Positions 20,624 to 28,823 of a DNA stretch of 36,823 bases are shown piece by piece. A program made the translations under genes and the position numbers. The stretch covers positions 1-36,823 of IMG/VR virus record IMGVR_UViG_3300025913_000013, one strand, 5' to 3'. Numbering within the stretch: the first letter of the stretch is position 1; every line of letters begins with the position of its first letter. This DNA is from a virus. The notes below the pieces were generated by a model, which worked only from the letters and a program-made list of their open reading frames with translations, did no database searches and had not been told where the DNA came from.

Positions 20624-21262
20624 ATGGATGAGGAAGCCGTAGAGCCTCACGCAGAGCCGATTGAGCAAATTATGGATCAGCATGAAGCCGATACCAATGC
20701 TCAAGAGGGTAACGATCAGGCCGAAAGACCTGAAAAATCAATGGTTCCCCTTTCCGCGCTGCAAAAGCTTCGCGAAAAGAAGAAGGAATTAGAGCTTGAA
20801 CTTCAATGGGAAAGACAGAGGAACGCGCAACAAGCGCAGCCTCAAAAAGCTCCCGAAGAAGACAACTCCCGTTACGAATCTGCAACTAGAGAAGATTTAA
20901 GTCGTTCTAGGGAAGAAACGCTAAGAGATGTTGAAGAACGTCTTTGGGTGCGCCAAAACCCTGATAAGTACGAATTGATAAATGAGCAATTACCAACATT
21001 TTTGAAACAAAGACCTAATCTTGCTTTAGCAATAAACCAATCAGCAAACCGGTATGAAGAGGCATATACACTTATGACAGCATTATCACCGAAGCAACAA
21101 CAACAGCTAAGGAAAGAAGCGGCCCCGGCCCCTAAAAAGGAAGCACCAAATGCACCGGGAGGCGTTCCCAAAGCTGCCGCGTTGAATGAGGCGGTTGACG
21201 TTATGAGTATGTCCGACAAGGAATTTGCTGAGTGGAGGGCAAATAAGCGAAAGCGCAGATAG
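20624..21262 (+). CDS. Scaffolding protein
   Basis: This protein of 212 residues is highly charged and helical, with an acidic N-terminus, KLREKKKELELELQWERQRNAQQ, and a very basic C-terminal helix MSMSDKEFAEWRANKRKRR. The ending resembles the coat-binding helix-turn-helix of P22-type scaffolds. It lies directly before the coat gene, the usual place. I chose ATG 20624 because GGAG lies eight bases before it; ATG 20609 has no ribosome site. Confidence 0.8.
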   Translation: MDEEAVEPHAEPIEQIMDQHEADTNAQEGNDQAERPEKSMVPLSALQKLREKKKELELELQWERQRNAQQAQPQKAPEEDNSRYESATREDLSRSREETLRDVEERLWVRQNPDKYELINEQLPTFLKQRPNLALAINQSANRYEEAYTLMTALSPKQQQQLRKEAAPAPKKEAPNAPGGVPKAAALNEAVDVMSMSDKEFAEWRANKRKRR

Positions 21263-21277
21263 GCATAAGGAAAAATT

Positions 21278-22210
21278 ATGTCAGTAACAACCACATCCGG
21301 CTACGGCTCGATGGCTGATAGATGGGCACACCGTGCGCTTCTACAGAGATCGAAGCCGCGCTGTGTACACAATCTTTTTGGGCGAGCATTTACCCTCCCT
21401 CAAAAGAACACCGATACAATGGCGTTCAGACGTCAAGAGAACTTGAATTCTGACCCAGTTGTGCTTTCTCAAGATGCTGATCCAGCACCAGAGCAAGTAC
21501 AAAAATTCGACATCAACGTGACCATCCAAGAATTTGGAAAAGTCGTGTTGCTAGGTCGAAAAGTTCTATTAGTCGTTGAAGATGATACAGCCTCTGAAAC
21601 CGCTGATAACCTTTCACAGTGCATGCACACTATGCTTGACAAGGTTACACGCGATGTTTGGGACGCATCTGTACCGCAAATCACATGCCTTAACGGGTCA
21701 AATGGAAATGCGATTACGGAATTGACTCAAACAGACGTTAACAGAGCAATCCAATATCTTGATGACAATGACACTGAGAAGATGACTCCAACCATCGAAG
21801 GCACCTCACGATTTGGTACAGGGCCTGTCGAAGCCGGTTTTTGGGTTACTTCACACGTTAATTTGAAACCAGATATCAGAAATCTTGATTCATTCGTCCC
21901 GACTTCTCAATACGGTTCACAAGAGCCAGTGTTGCAAGCTGAATTCGGAGCTACCGATGAAGCAAGATGGGTAACATCGACATTAGTTAAAGTATCGGCA
22001 ACAAATCCCCCTGTGTACAACAACACATTCGTCGGCGCAAATGCTTACGGTTATGTTGGCTTGGATGAGGTTTCTACTGAAATGATCTTGAAACCGCTTG
22101 GTTTCAATGACTATTTGAATAGATTCCAATCGATGGGCTTTACCGCATGGTTTAACGCTGCAATCCTCGATGATTCCCATATCGTAACTTTACTTTCAAC
22201 TAAAGGATAA
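21278..22210 (+). CDS. Major capsid protein, N4-gp56 family type
   Basis: This 310-residue protein matches the N4-gp56 coat family pattern. The N-terminal arm has WAHRALLQRSKPRCVHNLFGRAF, then LPQKNTDTMAFRRQENL, INVTIQEFGKVVLLGRKV, and a long helix with LDKVTRDVWDAS. A conserved FWVTSHVNLKPDIRNLDSFVP segment follows, equivalent to the YiaivHp...dlr motif. It should form the HK97-fold icosahedral shell. The flanking scaffold and structural genes support this. Confidence 0.88.
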   Translation: MSVTTTSGYGSMADRWAHRALLQRSKPRCVHNLFGRAFTLPQKNTDTMAFRRQENLNSDPVVLSQDADPAPEQVQKFDINVTIQEFGKVVLLGRKVLLVVEDDTASETADNLSQCMHTMLDKVTRDVWDASVPQITCLNGSNGNAITELTQTDVNRAIQYLDDNDTEKMTPTIEGTSRFGTGPVEAGFWVTSHVNLKPDIRNLDSFVPTSQYGSQEPVLQAEFGATDEARWVTSTLVKVSATNPPVYNNTFVGANAYGYVGLDEVSTEMILKPLGFNDYLNRFQSMGFTAWFNAAILDDSHIVTLLSTKG

Positions 22211-22221
22211 GGAGGATCATT

Positions 22222-22989
22222 ATGTCAGACCTATTTTTAGGGCAAACTTGCACCGAAGCGTATAAATTCATTTCGGCTGGTACAGCTCACACTTTCAGAT
22301 TCAATTTTCAACCGGACAAGGTTACTTTTTATAACCTTTCCGATTGGACTGCTACTGCCGGCGGCAAGCCTATATCTGTTTGGTTTCGCGATCAAACTAC
22401 GGCTGCCCATGCTTTCCAAGAACAAGTTATTGATTCGTCTGCTGGCGCGTCTTTCAACTTTCTGGACACAACTACCAACGGTTTCACCGTTGCTAATTTG
22501 CCCGGTGGACAAGCGACATCACATGCGACTATCTCCGGAATCACACAAGCTGATCCCGGCGTAGTCACACACAGTGCTTACACTTTCCAAAATAACCAGA
22601 TCGTAAGGCTTACAAACCTTGGCGATTGTGGGGCTGTACAACACGGCATGGATGAGCTTAACAATAATCGCTATAAGATTACTGTCCTCAGCTCAACCAC
22701 ATTCTCTTTGAAAGATGTAATCACAGGCGAGCCAGTTGATACAACTGCGTTCGTAGCTTATGTTTCAGGCGGTATTATCACTCTTGAAACACATGTGATT
22801 AGCTTAAATAACCCTCAAGTATTGCCTTACTCAAATCTCAATCCTTACGACCCAAATCCTTATCAATATGATCCGGTGACGTATCAATTGACCGCAGGAA
22901 CGGCCGTTATGGGTTCAGACGGAGACAATTTCTTGATCGAAGTTATTAAGTACGGTCAAGTGACTGATTTAGGTGACTTACTCACCTAG
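22222..22989 (+). CDS. Capsid-associated protein with FCCH-like domain
   Basis: This 255-residue protein follows the coat gene and ends just before two hairpins. A central segment, VRLTNLGDCGAVQHGMDELNN then YKITVLSSTTFSLKD and a YVSGG end, is a small beta domain found repeatedly in phage tail and capsid proteins (FCCH-like). A related domain forms most of the next gene. GGAGG precedes the ATG. It may decorate the capsid or sit at the head-tail joint; the exact role is unproven. Confidence 0.65.
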   Translation: MSDLFLGQTCTEAYKFISAGTAHTFRFNFQPDKVTFYNLSDWTATAGGKPISVWFRDQTTAAHAFQEQVIDSSAGASFNFLDTTTNGFTVANLPGGQATSHATISGITQADPGVVTHSAYTFQNNQIVRLTNLGDCGAVQHGMDELNNNRYKITVLSSTTFSLKDVITGEPVDTTAFVAYVSGGIITLETHVISLNNPQVLPYSNLNPYDPNPYQYDPVTYQLTAGTAVMGSDGDNFLIEVIKYGQVTDLGDLLT

Positions 22990-22995
22990 ATAATA

Positions 22996-23039
22996 GGGAG
23001 GGGGCATTTTGTCCCCTCCCATCTACTAATTTGGTAGAT
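22996..23039 (+). terminator. Tandem hairpins after the coat genes
   Basis: GGGAGGGG (22996-23003) pairs perfectly with CCCCTCCC (23013-23020). Directly after, ATCTAC (23021-23026) pairs with GTAGAT (23034-23039). The first stem is very stable, but no U-tract follows either. The pair could slow or partly stop transcription or block RNA decay from the 3' side, so that coat transcripts exceed tail transcripts. Confidence 0.5.
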
Positions 23040-23069
23040 ATTGGTAGGAAATAGTTTTTAGGAAAAAAG

Positions 23070-23423
23070 ATGACAGCGCCCCCAATAGGACAGTTACCCG
23101 ATAGAGCAAGAATCGTGAATATCACGAATGCTTTGCCTTGCGAGGTTTTTACCGATGGGCCTCATTTTTTCCCAAACAAAGCTTTCGTCCGCATCACTGA
23201 TTTAAACGGAGCGATGCCAATACCGCGAGGCGAAGATGAGCTGAATAACGGCAAATTTAGAATCATAGTGACCGGGGAAGATTCGTTTTACCTTCAAGAC
23301 CCCATCACTTTCTTGCCGATAGATTCAACCACCTTTCCCCCTTATGTACTTGGGGGAAGTTGTAACTTGGTACAACCGAATTTTGTTTTTTATCCAAGCC
23401 CAGATCAAGTGTTTCCAAACTAG
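23070..23423 (+). CDS. Small structural protein, FCCH-like domain
   Basis: This 117-residue protein is nearly one beta domain. It shares GEDELNNGKFRII...DSFYLQDPITFLPIDSTTFPPYVLGG with the domain in the preceding gene, suggesting duplication. It is preceded by AGGAAA and by the tandem hairpins. A virion decoration or adaptor role is likely from place and fold type. Confidence 0.65.
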   Translation: MTAPPIGQLPDRARIVNITNALPCEVFTDGPHFFPNKAFVRITDLNGAMPIPRGEDELNNGKFRIIVTGEDSFYLQDPITFLPIDSTTFPPYVLGGSCNLVQPNFVFYPSPDQVFPN

Positions 23424-23434
23424 GAGTTAAAATA

Positions 23435-23908
23435 ATGGCAAAACACCAACATGTTGCACAGAAAGTAGAAGAAGATGTTTTAGAGAGTTCTCTAAAGACT
23501 GCTGAGGCAGAGAAATTACCTATAGAAGAAATGCCTCTTGAGACTATCAGAGACTATCGTTTGTACAACGAGGAAGCTCGCAAACTTAATAAGAAATTAA
23601 GAATGTGCCGCTATCCAATTAAACAATGCCCTGTTGAATTGCATCCTAAGCAAAGGATCAAGTTCGGCAACAATGATAAATCTTTGAATCCCGTGCCTGT
23701 TTTCTTAAGCAATCACCTCATTCATTTTGATGAGAAATTGATTCCCGGAAAGGTTTATGACCTTCCTGAGTGCATCGTGCATTATCTCAGTGAGAAAGGA
23801 TATCCCGTTTGGGATTGGGTAAATCTACCCGATGGCTCAAAAGAAACCCGTATGGTTGGAAAACAACCTAGATTCTCCTTAACTACTGTTTATCAGGAAG
23901 CATACTAA
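23435..23908 (+). CDS. Hypothetical structural-region protein
   Basis: This 157-residue protein has a helical charged N-terminus (PLETIRDYRLYNEEARKLNKKLRM) and a C-terminal domain with GKVYDLPECIVHYLSEKGYPVWDWVNLPDGS. Ending stop overlaps the next start (TAATG). No family recognised. Its position between coat and adaptor genes suggests a head completion role. Confidence 0.6.
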   Translation: MAKHQHVAQKVEEDVLESSLKTAEAEKLPIEEMPLETIRDYRLYNEEARKLNKKLRMCRYPIKQCPVELHPKQRIKFGNNDKSLNPVPVFLSNHLIHFDEKLIPGKVYDLPECIVHYLSEKGYPVWDWVNLPDGSKETRMVGKQPRFSLTTVYQEAY

Positions 23909-24600
23909 TGGGAACACGATTCGTTCAAGATGCCATCGACATTATGCGAGTGGCGCTAGGTAGAAGAAATGAAAATGATCCAGATGCTAGCGATGAGTTA
24001 TTTTTCAGATATCTCAATGATTTCGTTAGTCTGATCATGCCAAATGACACCAAGCTTTTCGAGAGCTTTGGCACATTAACTTTTACTATTGACGAATCAA
24101 ATACAAGCGGCGTTTACACATTCAATGATGTAGGCGCCGACTTTGAATTCATGAATCTTTCTCAAGAAGCATTCATCTCGCTACTTGATCCCGTTAATAA
24201 TTCTGTCTCATGGAATTGGCTACCTATCTACCAAGACCCCGGCGAATTCTTTGCCATTTGGGGGATAAATAACGATGAAATTTTGATCCCCGGCTATCCG
24301 ACAGGAATGCTCTATTATGGGAACGAAATGACATTCCGCACAATTCCTAATACCTCTTACCTCGTCAAGATTTATGGCTATAAGAAAAATGCAGACTATC
24401 CAAGCTTTGATACTCCATTACAGTTTGACTATTGGCTTCGCTATATTGCCTATGGCGCAGCCGTTAACTACGCTCGCGATTATCGCTATGAGGCCAGTGC
24501 TAGAGCTTTAATTGAAGCGACATTTAAAAGTGAAAGAAAACAACAACTGACACGCACGCATAATCAAGTCAAGATGGCGCGTGCTTGTCCAAGATTTTAA
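23908..24600 (+). CDS. Head-tail adaptor, P22 gp4-like candidate
   Basis: This 230-residue protein has an N-terminal helix-rich part (FVQDAIDIMRVALGR, then DELFFRYLNDFVSLIMP) and later beta segments, then a helical end with YWLRYIAYGAAVNYARDYRYEASARALIEATFKSERKQQLTRTH. This layout fits adaptor proteins that attach under the portal in short-tailed phages. Place in gene order (after the coat, before the nozzle-like protein) matches P22 gp4. The assignment is by order and look, not a clear family motif. Confidence 0.6.
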   Translation: MGTRFVQDAIDIMRVALGRRNENDPDASDELFFRYLNDFVSLIMPNDTKLFESFGTLTFTIDESNTSGVYTFNDVGADFEFMNLSQEAFISLLDPVNNSVSWNWLPIYQDPGEFFAIWGINNDEILIPGYPTGMLYYGNEMTFRTIPNTSYLVKIYGYKKNADYPSFDTPLQFDYWLRYIAYGAAVNYARDYRYEASARALIEATFKSERKQQLTRTHNQVKMARACPRF

Positions 24601-24614
24601 AAAGAGAGGGAAAA

Positions 24615-24782
24615 ATGCCGCTAGTAAAAGGTAAAAGTGAAAAGGCGATTCGCCAAAACATAGAAACCGAAATGAAAGTTGGAGGCCGGCCACAAAAACA
24701 AGCCGTCGCCATCGCTTTAAATGAGGCTAAAAAATCAGGATACAAACCAAAGAAAAAAGCTAAGAAAAAAGGAATGAAGTAA
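24615..24782 (+). CDS. Small basic phage protein (GKSxxxIxxNI type)
   Basis: This 55-residue protein starts MPLVKGKSEKAIRQNIETEM and has GGRPQKQAVAIALNEA, then a Lys-rich tail. This signature is common in small phage proteins of unknown role. GAGGG lies five bases before ATG 24615. It is first in a run of tiny basic genes with overlapping starts. Confidence 0.7.
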   Translation: MPLVKGKSEKAIRQNIETEMKVGGRPQKQAVAIALNEAKKSGYKPKKKAKKKGMK

Positions 24783-25015
24783 TGGCTAAAAAAATGTCAC
24801 CAAAAGGTAAAGCCGTCAAAGGATGTGATTATGCCGGCGATGATGAGGAATACGACAAGAAGCAGATTAAAAAGCAGGGCAAAAATATGCGTACTGCCGG
24901 TGTTGCCAAAGAGTTAAAAATTTCTCAGAAAGAACAGGGCTACTCGAAAAAACCTCGCGTAAAGCCTCAAAAGAAAAACATGAAACCGGTCACAGGGCAG
25001 AAGAAGGTTTACTAA
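24782..25015 (+). CDS. Lys-rich small protein
   Basis: This 77-residue protein is extremely Lys-rich, with an acidic patch YAGDDEEYDKK in the middle. Probably unstructured and nucleic-acid-binding. It is joined to both neighbours by TAATG overlaps. No family recognised. Confidence 0.6.
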   Translation: MAKKMSPKGKAVKGCDYAGDDEEYDKKQIKKQGKNMRTAGVAKELKISQKEQGYSKKPRVKPQKKNMKPVTGQKKVY

Positions 25016-25236
25016 TGACTACTCTGGCAGACTTCGCGACATGTGAGGAGTTTGTTCCTGCATTTCCTTGGGATGAATTTGAAAGGAAATGGCTATGCGA
25101 AACAGTAAAAAACGCAATTAAGGCGGTAGAAGATGGCAAAAGAAATGTGGATTGCAGGCGCAATCAAGAAGCCGGGCGCATTACGCAAAAGTCTCGGCGT
25201 AAAAAAAGGGGAAAAGATTCCCGAAAAGGCTCTTAA
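25015..25236 (+). CDS. Small protein overlapping the next gene out of frame
   Basis: This 73-residue protein has an ordinary-looking first 40 residues (MTTLADFATCEEFVPAFPWD, then FERKWLCETVKNAIKAVEDG). The basic end comes from the region where the next gene (25133) starts in another frame. Its start is coupled to the upstream stop by TAATG. The final 30 residues may be constrained mainly by the overlapping gene. Confidence 0.5.
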   Translation: MTTLADFATCEEFVPAFPWDEFERKWLCETVKNAIKAVEDGKRNVDCRRNQEAGRITQKSRRKKRGKDSRKGS

Positions 25237-25312
25237 AAAAGCCGAAAAGTCGAAGAATCCAAAAACCCGAAAACGGGCTGTTTTAGCTGAAACTTTAAGA
25301 AAAATGAAGTAG
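25133..25312 (+). CDS. Small basic phage protein (59 residues)
   Basis: This gene lies partly within the previous one in a different frame (104-base overlap). It encodes 59 residues starting MAKEMWIAGAIKKPGALRKS, then LGVKKGEKIPEKALKKAEKS, ending VLAETLRKMK. The GAIKKPGALRKSLGVKKGEKIP pattern with a following Lys-rich helix is typical of small conserved phage proteins from virion gene blocks. No strong ribosome site is visible; translation may be coupled. It ends eight bases before the next gene. Confidence 0.75.
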   Translation: MAKEMWIAGAIKKPGALRKSLGVKKGEKIPEKALKKAEKSKNPKTRKRAVLAETLRKMK

Positions 25313-25319
25313 GTGATTT

Positions 25320-25991
25320 ATGCCTTGGAATTCAACTTGGCCCGTCGGAAGTATTTCCGTTAAAGCCAACCGCGTTGTCGGTCAACAGAATACAACCTAC
25401 ATTGAAACTACGATGGGCAATAGCATTGTTGGTACCAATACAACAGCGACGCGTGACCATTTTTGGAATGTAGGTACAAATGAAGACGGACGCCATCGTT
25501 TCATTCAATCGCCAAAATTCACAGTGGGGGGCAATCCTGCCGATCCTGTGCTTGGCACTGGAATGGATGGAGTGCGCTATATTAAATCAGATGGATTGAC
25601 ACCGGCGAGAGTGGTTGGATTCTATAGGAATGCTCAAAACATTTTTCAATATATTCCGGTGCTTCTTACAGGTTCGGTTGTCATTTCTTCTTCTTCGACT
25701 TTTGTGGATATGGTAGCTGTTCCCGATAATTCCTATGGCGAAATATTCATGTACAATACTGATACCGATACGAATAGATTTTCTGGTCAGACAGGGTTTT
25801 ATAAAGCTAGAGGAGGAGTCGTTCAAGCATATGCAATTATTTATGCTCCCGAAGGCTCAGGCTCAGGTAATGCCCTGAAATTTGGTAACGGTTCAGATGT
25901 TTCGGGCCTTAATATTGCAGTAAGAAGAGGGGATATTAGTTCGAGTTTTACAAATTGGAATTACATAGTTACATACAGGAAATTAATCTAA
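25320..25991 (+). CDS. Structural-region beta-rich protein
   Basis: This 223-residue protein is beta-rich, with GSISVKANRVVGQQNTTYIE near the start and GEIFMYNTDTDTNRFSGQTGFYKARGG later. Its N-terminus resembles receptor-facing or fibre proteins, with DHFWNVGTNEDGRHRFIQSP. Located between small basic genes and the nozzle-like gene. It is probably a tail or capsid surface protein; the exact role is unclear. GTG-like starts are not needed; ATG 25320 follows AGGTGA. Confidence 0.6.
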   Translation: MPWNSTWPVGSISVKANRVVGQQNTTYIETTMGNSIVGTNTTATRDHFWNVGTNEDGRHRFIQSPKFTVGGNPADPVLGTGMDGVRYIKSDGLTPARVVGFYRNAQNIFQYIPVLLTGSVVISSSSTFVDMVAVPDNSYGEIFMYNTDTDTNRFSGQTGFYKARGGVVQAYAIIYAPEGSGSGNALKFGNGSDVSGLNIAVRRGDISSSFTNWNYIVTYRKLI

Positions 25992-27955
25992 TGGATGTCT
26001 ATGAAATTACCGGATATAAAACAGGTGTCGACGATTCCGGAGTTAATTATCTTTCGCCTGTTGATTCGTTTCAGAATATTGTCAACGGATTCATATACCG
26101 GCAGGTGCTTCAATCTCGTCAAGGATTTGGCTATTTTGCTCCTCGGCTAGCTGGCGCAACTCGCGTATTTGGAATATTTGAACACACTTTACCTGATTCA
26201 ACAAAACAGCTATTGGCATTCGACAAAAACTTTCTTTATAAATACAACACCGGTACGGGAGTTTTTGATCAGGTTGCTTTCGGCGGCAGCATGGCCGCTT
26301 ATACTGGATTTAACATAGCTGCAAAAGATTTATATATTTCCGGTACCTCATATCCTGCCGCTCAATTTTTAACTGGAGGCGGCGCAAACCCTGCTTTTAC
26401 TGCCGGTAATCAAGGAGCAAGATTTGTTTTTTGCGGAGAGGGGATTACCCCTAATGCAGCCGGTTCAGCAATTTTCTTTTATAACGGTACTGACGTTAGA
26501 GATTTTACAAACGTTTTAGACAATCCCAATTATGTAGCTCCTCCACAGGGGCAATTAACTACGGCTACTTATGTTCTTTGGTTCAATGAAAGATTGAATT
26601 TTGTCCTCCCTGTCATTGCAGGTATAGACTACAGCCAAGGCGTATTATTTTCGGGTATTAGAACTGCGAACGGCAATGGCGATAATTTCAACGTGGCTGG
26701 CTCAGGATTATTTCAGGCAGATACCTACCAAACTCTCACAGGCGCGTCAATTCTAGGACAGGTTTTGGCTCTTAATTTCGATCGCATGGCATACACTCTT
26801 GAAAAGACTCGTGATGCTTTCAATCCTTACTTTGGACGAGGTGTTCCCGGCCCATTGGGTACTAATGCGAAATTTTCTGCGGTTTCATGGAATGAAACTG
26901 TAAGATCGATTGGACGCACTGGAATTCTTGGACAAGATGGACGTCAAAACCTACGGGTTGATAATAAGATTCCTTACTTTACCGCAAACAACATAGATCA
27001 ACTATTATTTAATCTAACATATGGCGGCTTCGATAGACTTAATAATCAATTCTTATGGTCATATAAAATATCTGAAACTAGCTCAGAAACTCAAAACTCT
27101 GTTTTAGTAGGAAACTATGAAGAAAATACTTGGTCAACTTTCGATCAAAGATTCAGCGTTTTCGGACAAACTGATTTGGGTTTAAATCTTTCATGGGATC
27201 AGATTGAAGCCGCTAGCGGAAATCCTTCGTGGTCGCAATGGGATACAACGGAAGAAATTTGGGATCGAATAGGCTTAGGCCAAGCGGTTCAAAAAACTCT
27301 CGCCGGTGATGACCTTGGCTTTATCTATGAATTGAATCAGGATTTCGATGATTATTTCTCTACTATCAGCGCAGTGACTAAGGGAGCGACCACCGTGATT
27401 ACGGTCGCCGCCACGGGTATTTTGGCTGGAGATTTGGTTACAATCCAAGGAGTAGTTGGTTTATTGGATGCTGACGGAAATTCTGGCATCAATAACTATG
27501 ACCCGGAAGTCGATGACCCTAACTTCGAGCCTTATCTTGTGTTGGCGGCTACTCCAACAAGCATTACCATCAACCTAGATTCTTCATTGCTTACAAACTA
27601 CACCTCCGGCGGCACAATTTCTAAAATCATTAGCTTTTCCGCTGAGACGATTCCTTTCAATCCTTACCGTTCTCAAGGAAGGCGTTGTTACGTTTCACAC
27701 GTTGAGTTTTTTATTGAGTGCAATGGGGGAAGCTTAAAAGTTGACGTTTTAGCTGATCAACAAAAGGCTCCTTTTAAGCAAAATGTTTTGGTCAAGCCGA
27801 CTGCTTCCGATCAAGACGGTGAATGGATTGATATGACGGTTGATCAAGAGGCAAACTTCCTAACCTTCATTTTAAAACAACAGAGTCCAGCCGTACAAAT
27901 GCGGTTAACTTCAATGCGGATTCATTGCCAACCGGGAGGCATGACAAGTGGCTAG
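25991..27955 (+). CDS. Tail nozzle/stabilisation-like protein
   Basis: This protein of 654 residues is the right size and place for a podovirus nozzle or gp10-like tail protein. It is mostly beta, with SPVDSFQNIVNGFIYRQVLQ, LAFDKNFLYKYNTGTGVFDQ and later GGFDRLNNQFLWSYKI...SVLVGNYEENTWSTFD, a blade-like pattern. An FCCH-like insert (TVITVAATGILAGDLVTIQG ... TNYTSGGTISKI) lies near residue 460-550. ATG 25991 overlaps the previous stop (TAATG). Function assigned by context. Confidence 0.65.
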   Translation: MDVYEITGYKTGVDDSGVNYLSPVDSFQNIVNGFIYRQVLQSRQGFGYFAPRLAGATRVFGIFEHTLPDSTKQLLAFDKNFLYKYNTGTGVFDQVAFGGSMAAYTGFNIAAKDLYISGTSYPAAQFLTGGGANPAFTAGNQGARFVFCGEGITPNAAGSAIFFYNGTDVRDFTNVLDNPNYVAPPQGQLTTATYVLWFNERLNFVLPVIAGIDYSQGVLFSGIRTANGNGDNFNVAGSGLFQADTYQTLTGASILGQVLALNFDRMAYTLEKTRDAFNPYFGRGVPGPLGTNAKFSAVSWNETVRSIGRTGILGQDGRQNLRVDNKIPYFTANNIDQLLFNLTYGGFDRLNNQFLWSYKISETSSETQNSVLVGNYEENTWSTFDQRFSVFGQTDLGLNLSWDQIEAASGNPSWSQWDTTEEIWDRIGLGQAVQKTLAGDDLGFIYELNQDFDDYFSTISAVTKGATTVITVAATGILAGDLVTIQGVVGLLDADGNSGINNYDPEVDDPNFEPYLVLAATPTSITINLDSSLLTNYTSGGTISKIISFSAETIPFNPYRSQGRRCYVSHVEFFIECNGGSLKVDVLADQQKAPFKQNVLVKPTASDQDGEWIDMTVDQEANFLTFILKQQSPAVQMRLTSMRIHCQPGGMTSG

Positions 27956-28214
27956 ATTACCAGAGAGTTTCAACTTCGGCGACCGCGAAAAAATGACTGT
28001 AGAAGATCTTTTAGTTGTGCTAGAAAGAATGTATATCGATCTCGCTGAGGCTATTAATTCAAAGCCTGATTTAGTTCAGAGAGTAGTTGATGGTCAAACA
28101 GATGACACATTCTTGGCTCAAGGTACATTCAATATTAATTTGAGTACAAACAAAGTAGAAATGTTGACCAATCATCCGACGCAAACGACGGTGACTTGGA
28201 CACAATTATCGTGA
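27948..28214 (+). CDS. Small tail-region protein
   Basis: This 88-residue protein starts with GTG at 27948, eight bases inside the previous gene. It has a helical segment MTVEDLLVVLERMYIDLAEAINSKPDLVQR then a beta end. Similar short helix-plus-beta proteins precede ejection proteins in short-tailed phages; possible needle or chaperone role is speculative. Confidence 0.6.
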   Translation: MARLPESFNFGDREKMTVEDLLVVLERMYIDLAEAINSKPDLVQRVVDGQTDDTFLAQGTFNINLSTNKVEMLTNHPTQTTVTWTQLS

Positions 28215-28221
28215 GGTTTTT

Positions 28222-28809
28222 ATGACTTTTGGTGCAGAAGTATGGGGGCCGGCATTAATTCAAGCGGCTGGTTCGATTGGTAGCGGCTGGTTGGCTGGTC
28301 GTGGAGCTGCCGGTCAGGAAACCAAGATGCAAAAGACGCAAAGAAAGCTTGTTGACAAGCTTATTTCTTCTTTGACTGGTAACGGGCCTTATGCCGATCT
28401 TTTTAATTCGGATGAAGGGGCGTTTCAGAAATCATTTGTTGAGCCGGCACAAGCTATGTTTCGGAATCAGATAGCGCCGCAGATTCAGCAACAATATATT
28501 GCCAATGGACAGCAACGAGGAACGGGCCTTGATGATACTTTAACTCGTGCCGGGGTTGATTTAGACTCATTGCTTAACCAGCATATGTATCAATTCCAGC
28601 AAGATGCTTTGAATCGAAAACAAAACACTATAAACTCAATTTTAGGTGCTGGCTCTGGCGCTCCGAATTCTACAACAGGCGGCCAAGATATTATGTCCGG
28701 CCTGAGCGGTTATTTATCAAGCCAAGGGTTTGCAGATACAACGGCAAACCTATTTAAGAAAGCGCCTGCGGCCGCTGAGCCTGAGAGAAAAGGTTTTGAA
28801 AACGATTAA
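28222..28809 (+). CDS. Ejection protein candidate 1 (P22 gp7-like by position)
   Basis: This 195-residue protein has a Gly/Ala-rich start (ALIQAAGSIGSGWLAGRGAAG) that may be membrane-active and a helical Gln-rich body (FRNQIAPQIQQQYIANGQQRGTG, LNQHMYQFQQDALNRKQNTI). This matches internal proteins ejected into the host to make the DNA conduit. It is the first and smallest of three, as in P22 gp7-gp20-gp16. The claim rests on composition and order. Confidence 0.55.
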   Translation: MTFGAEVWGPALIQAAGSIGSGWLAGRGAAGQETKMQKTQRKLVDKLISSLTGNGPYADLFNSDEGAFQKSFVEPAQAMFRNQIAPQIQQQYIANGQQRGTGLDDTLTRAGVDLDSLLNQHMYQFQQDALNRKQNTINSILGAGSGAPNSTTGGQDIMSGLSGYLSSQGFADTTANLFKKAPAAAEPERKGFEND

Positions 28810-28823
28810 ATTTTGGAGTAAAA

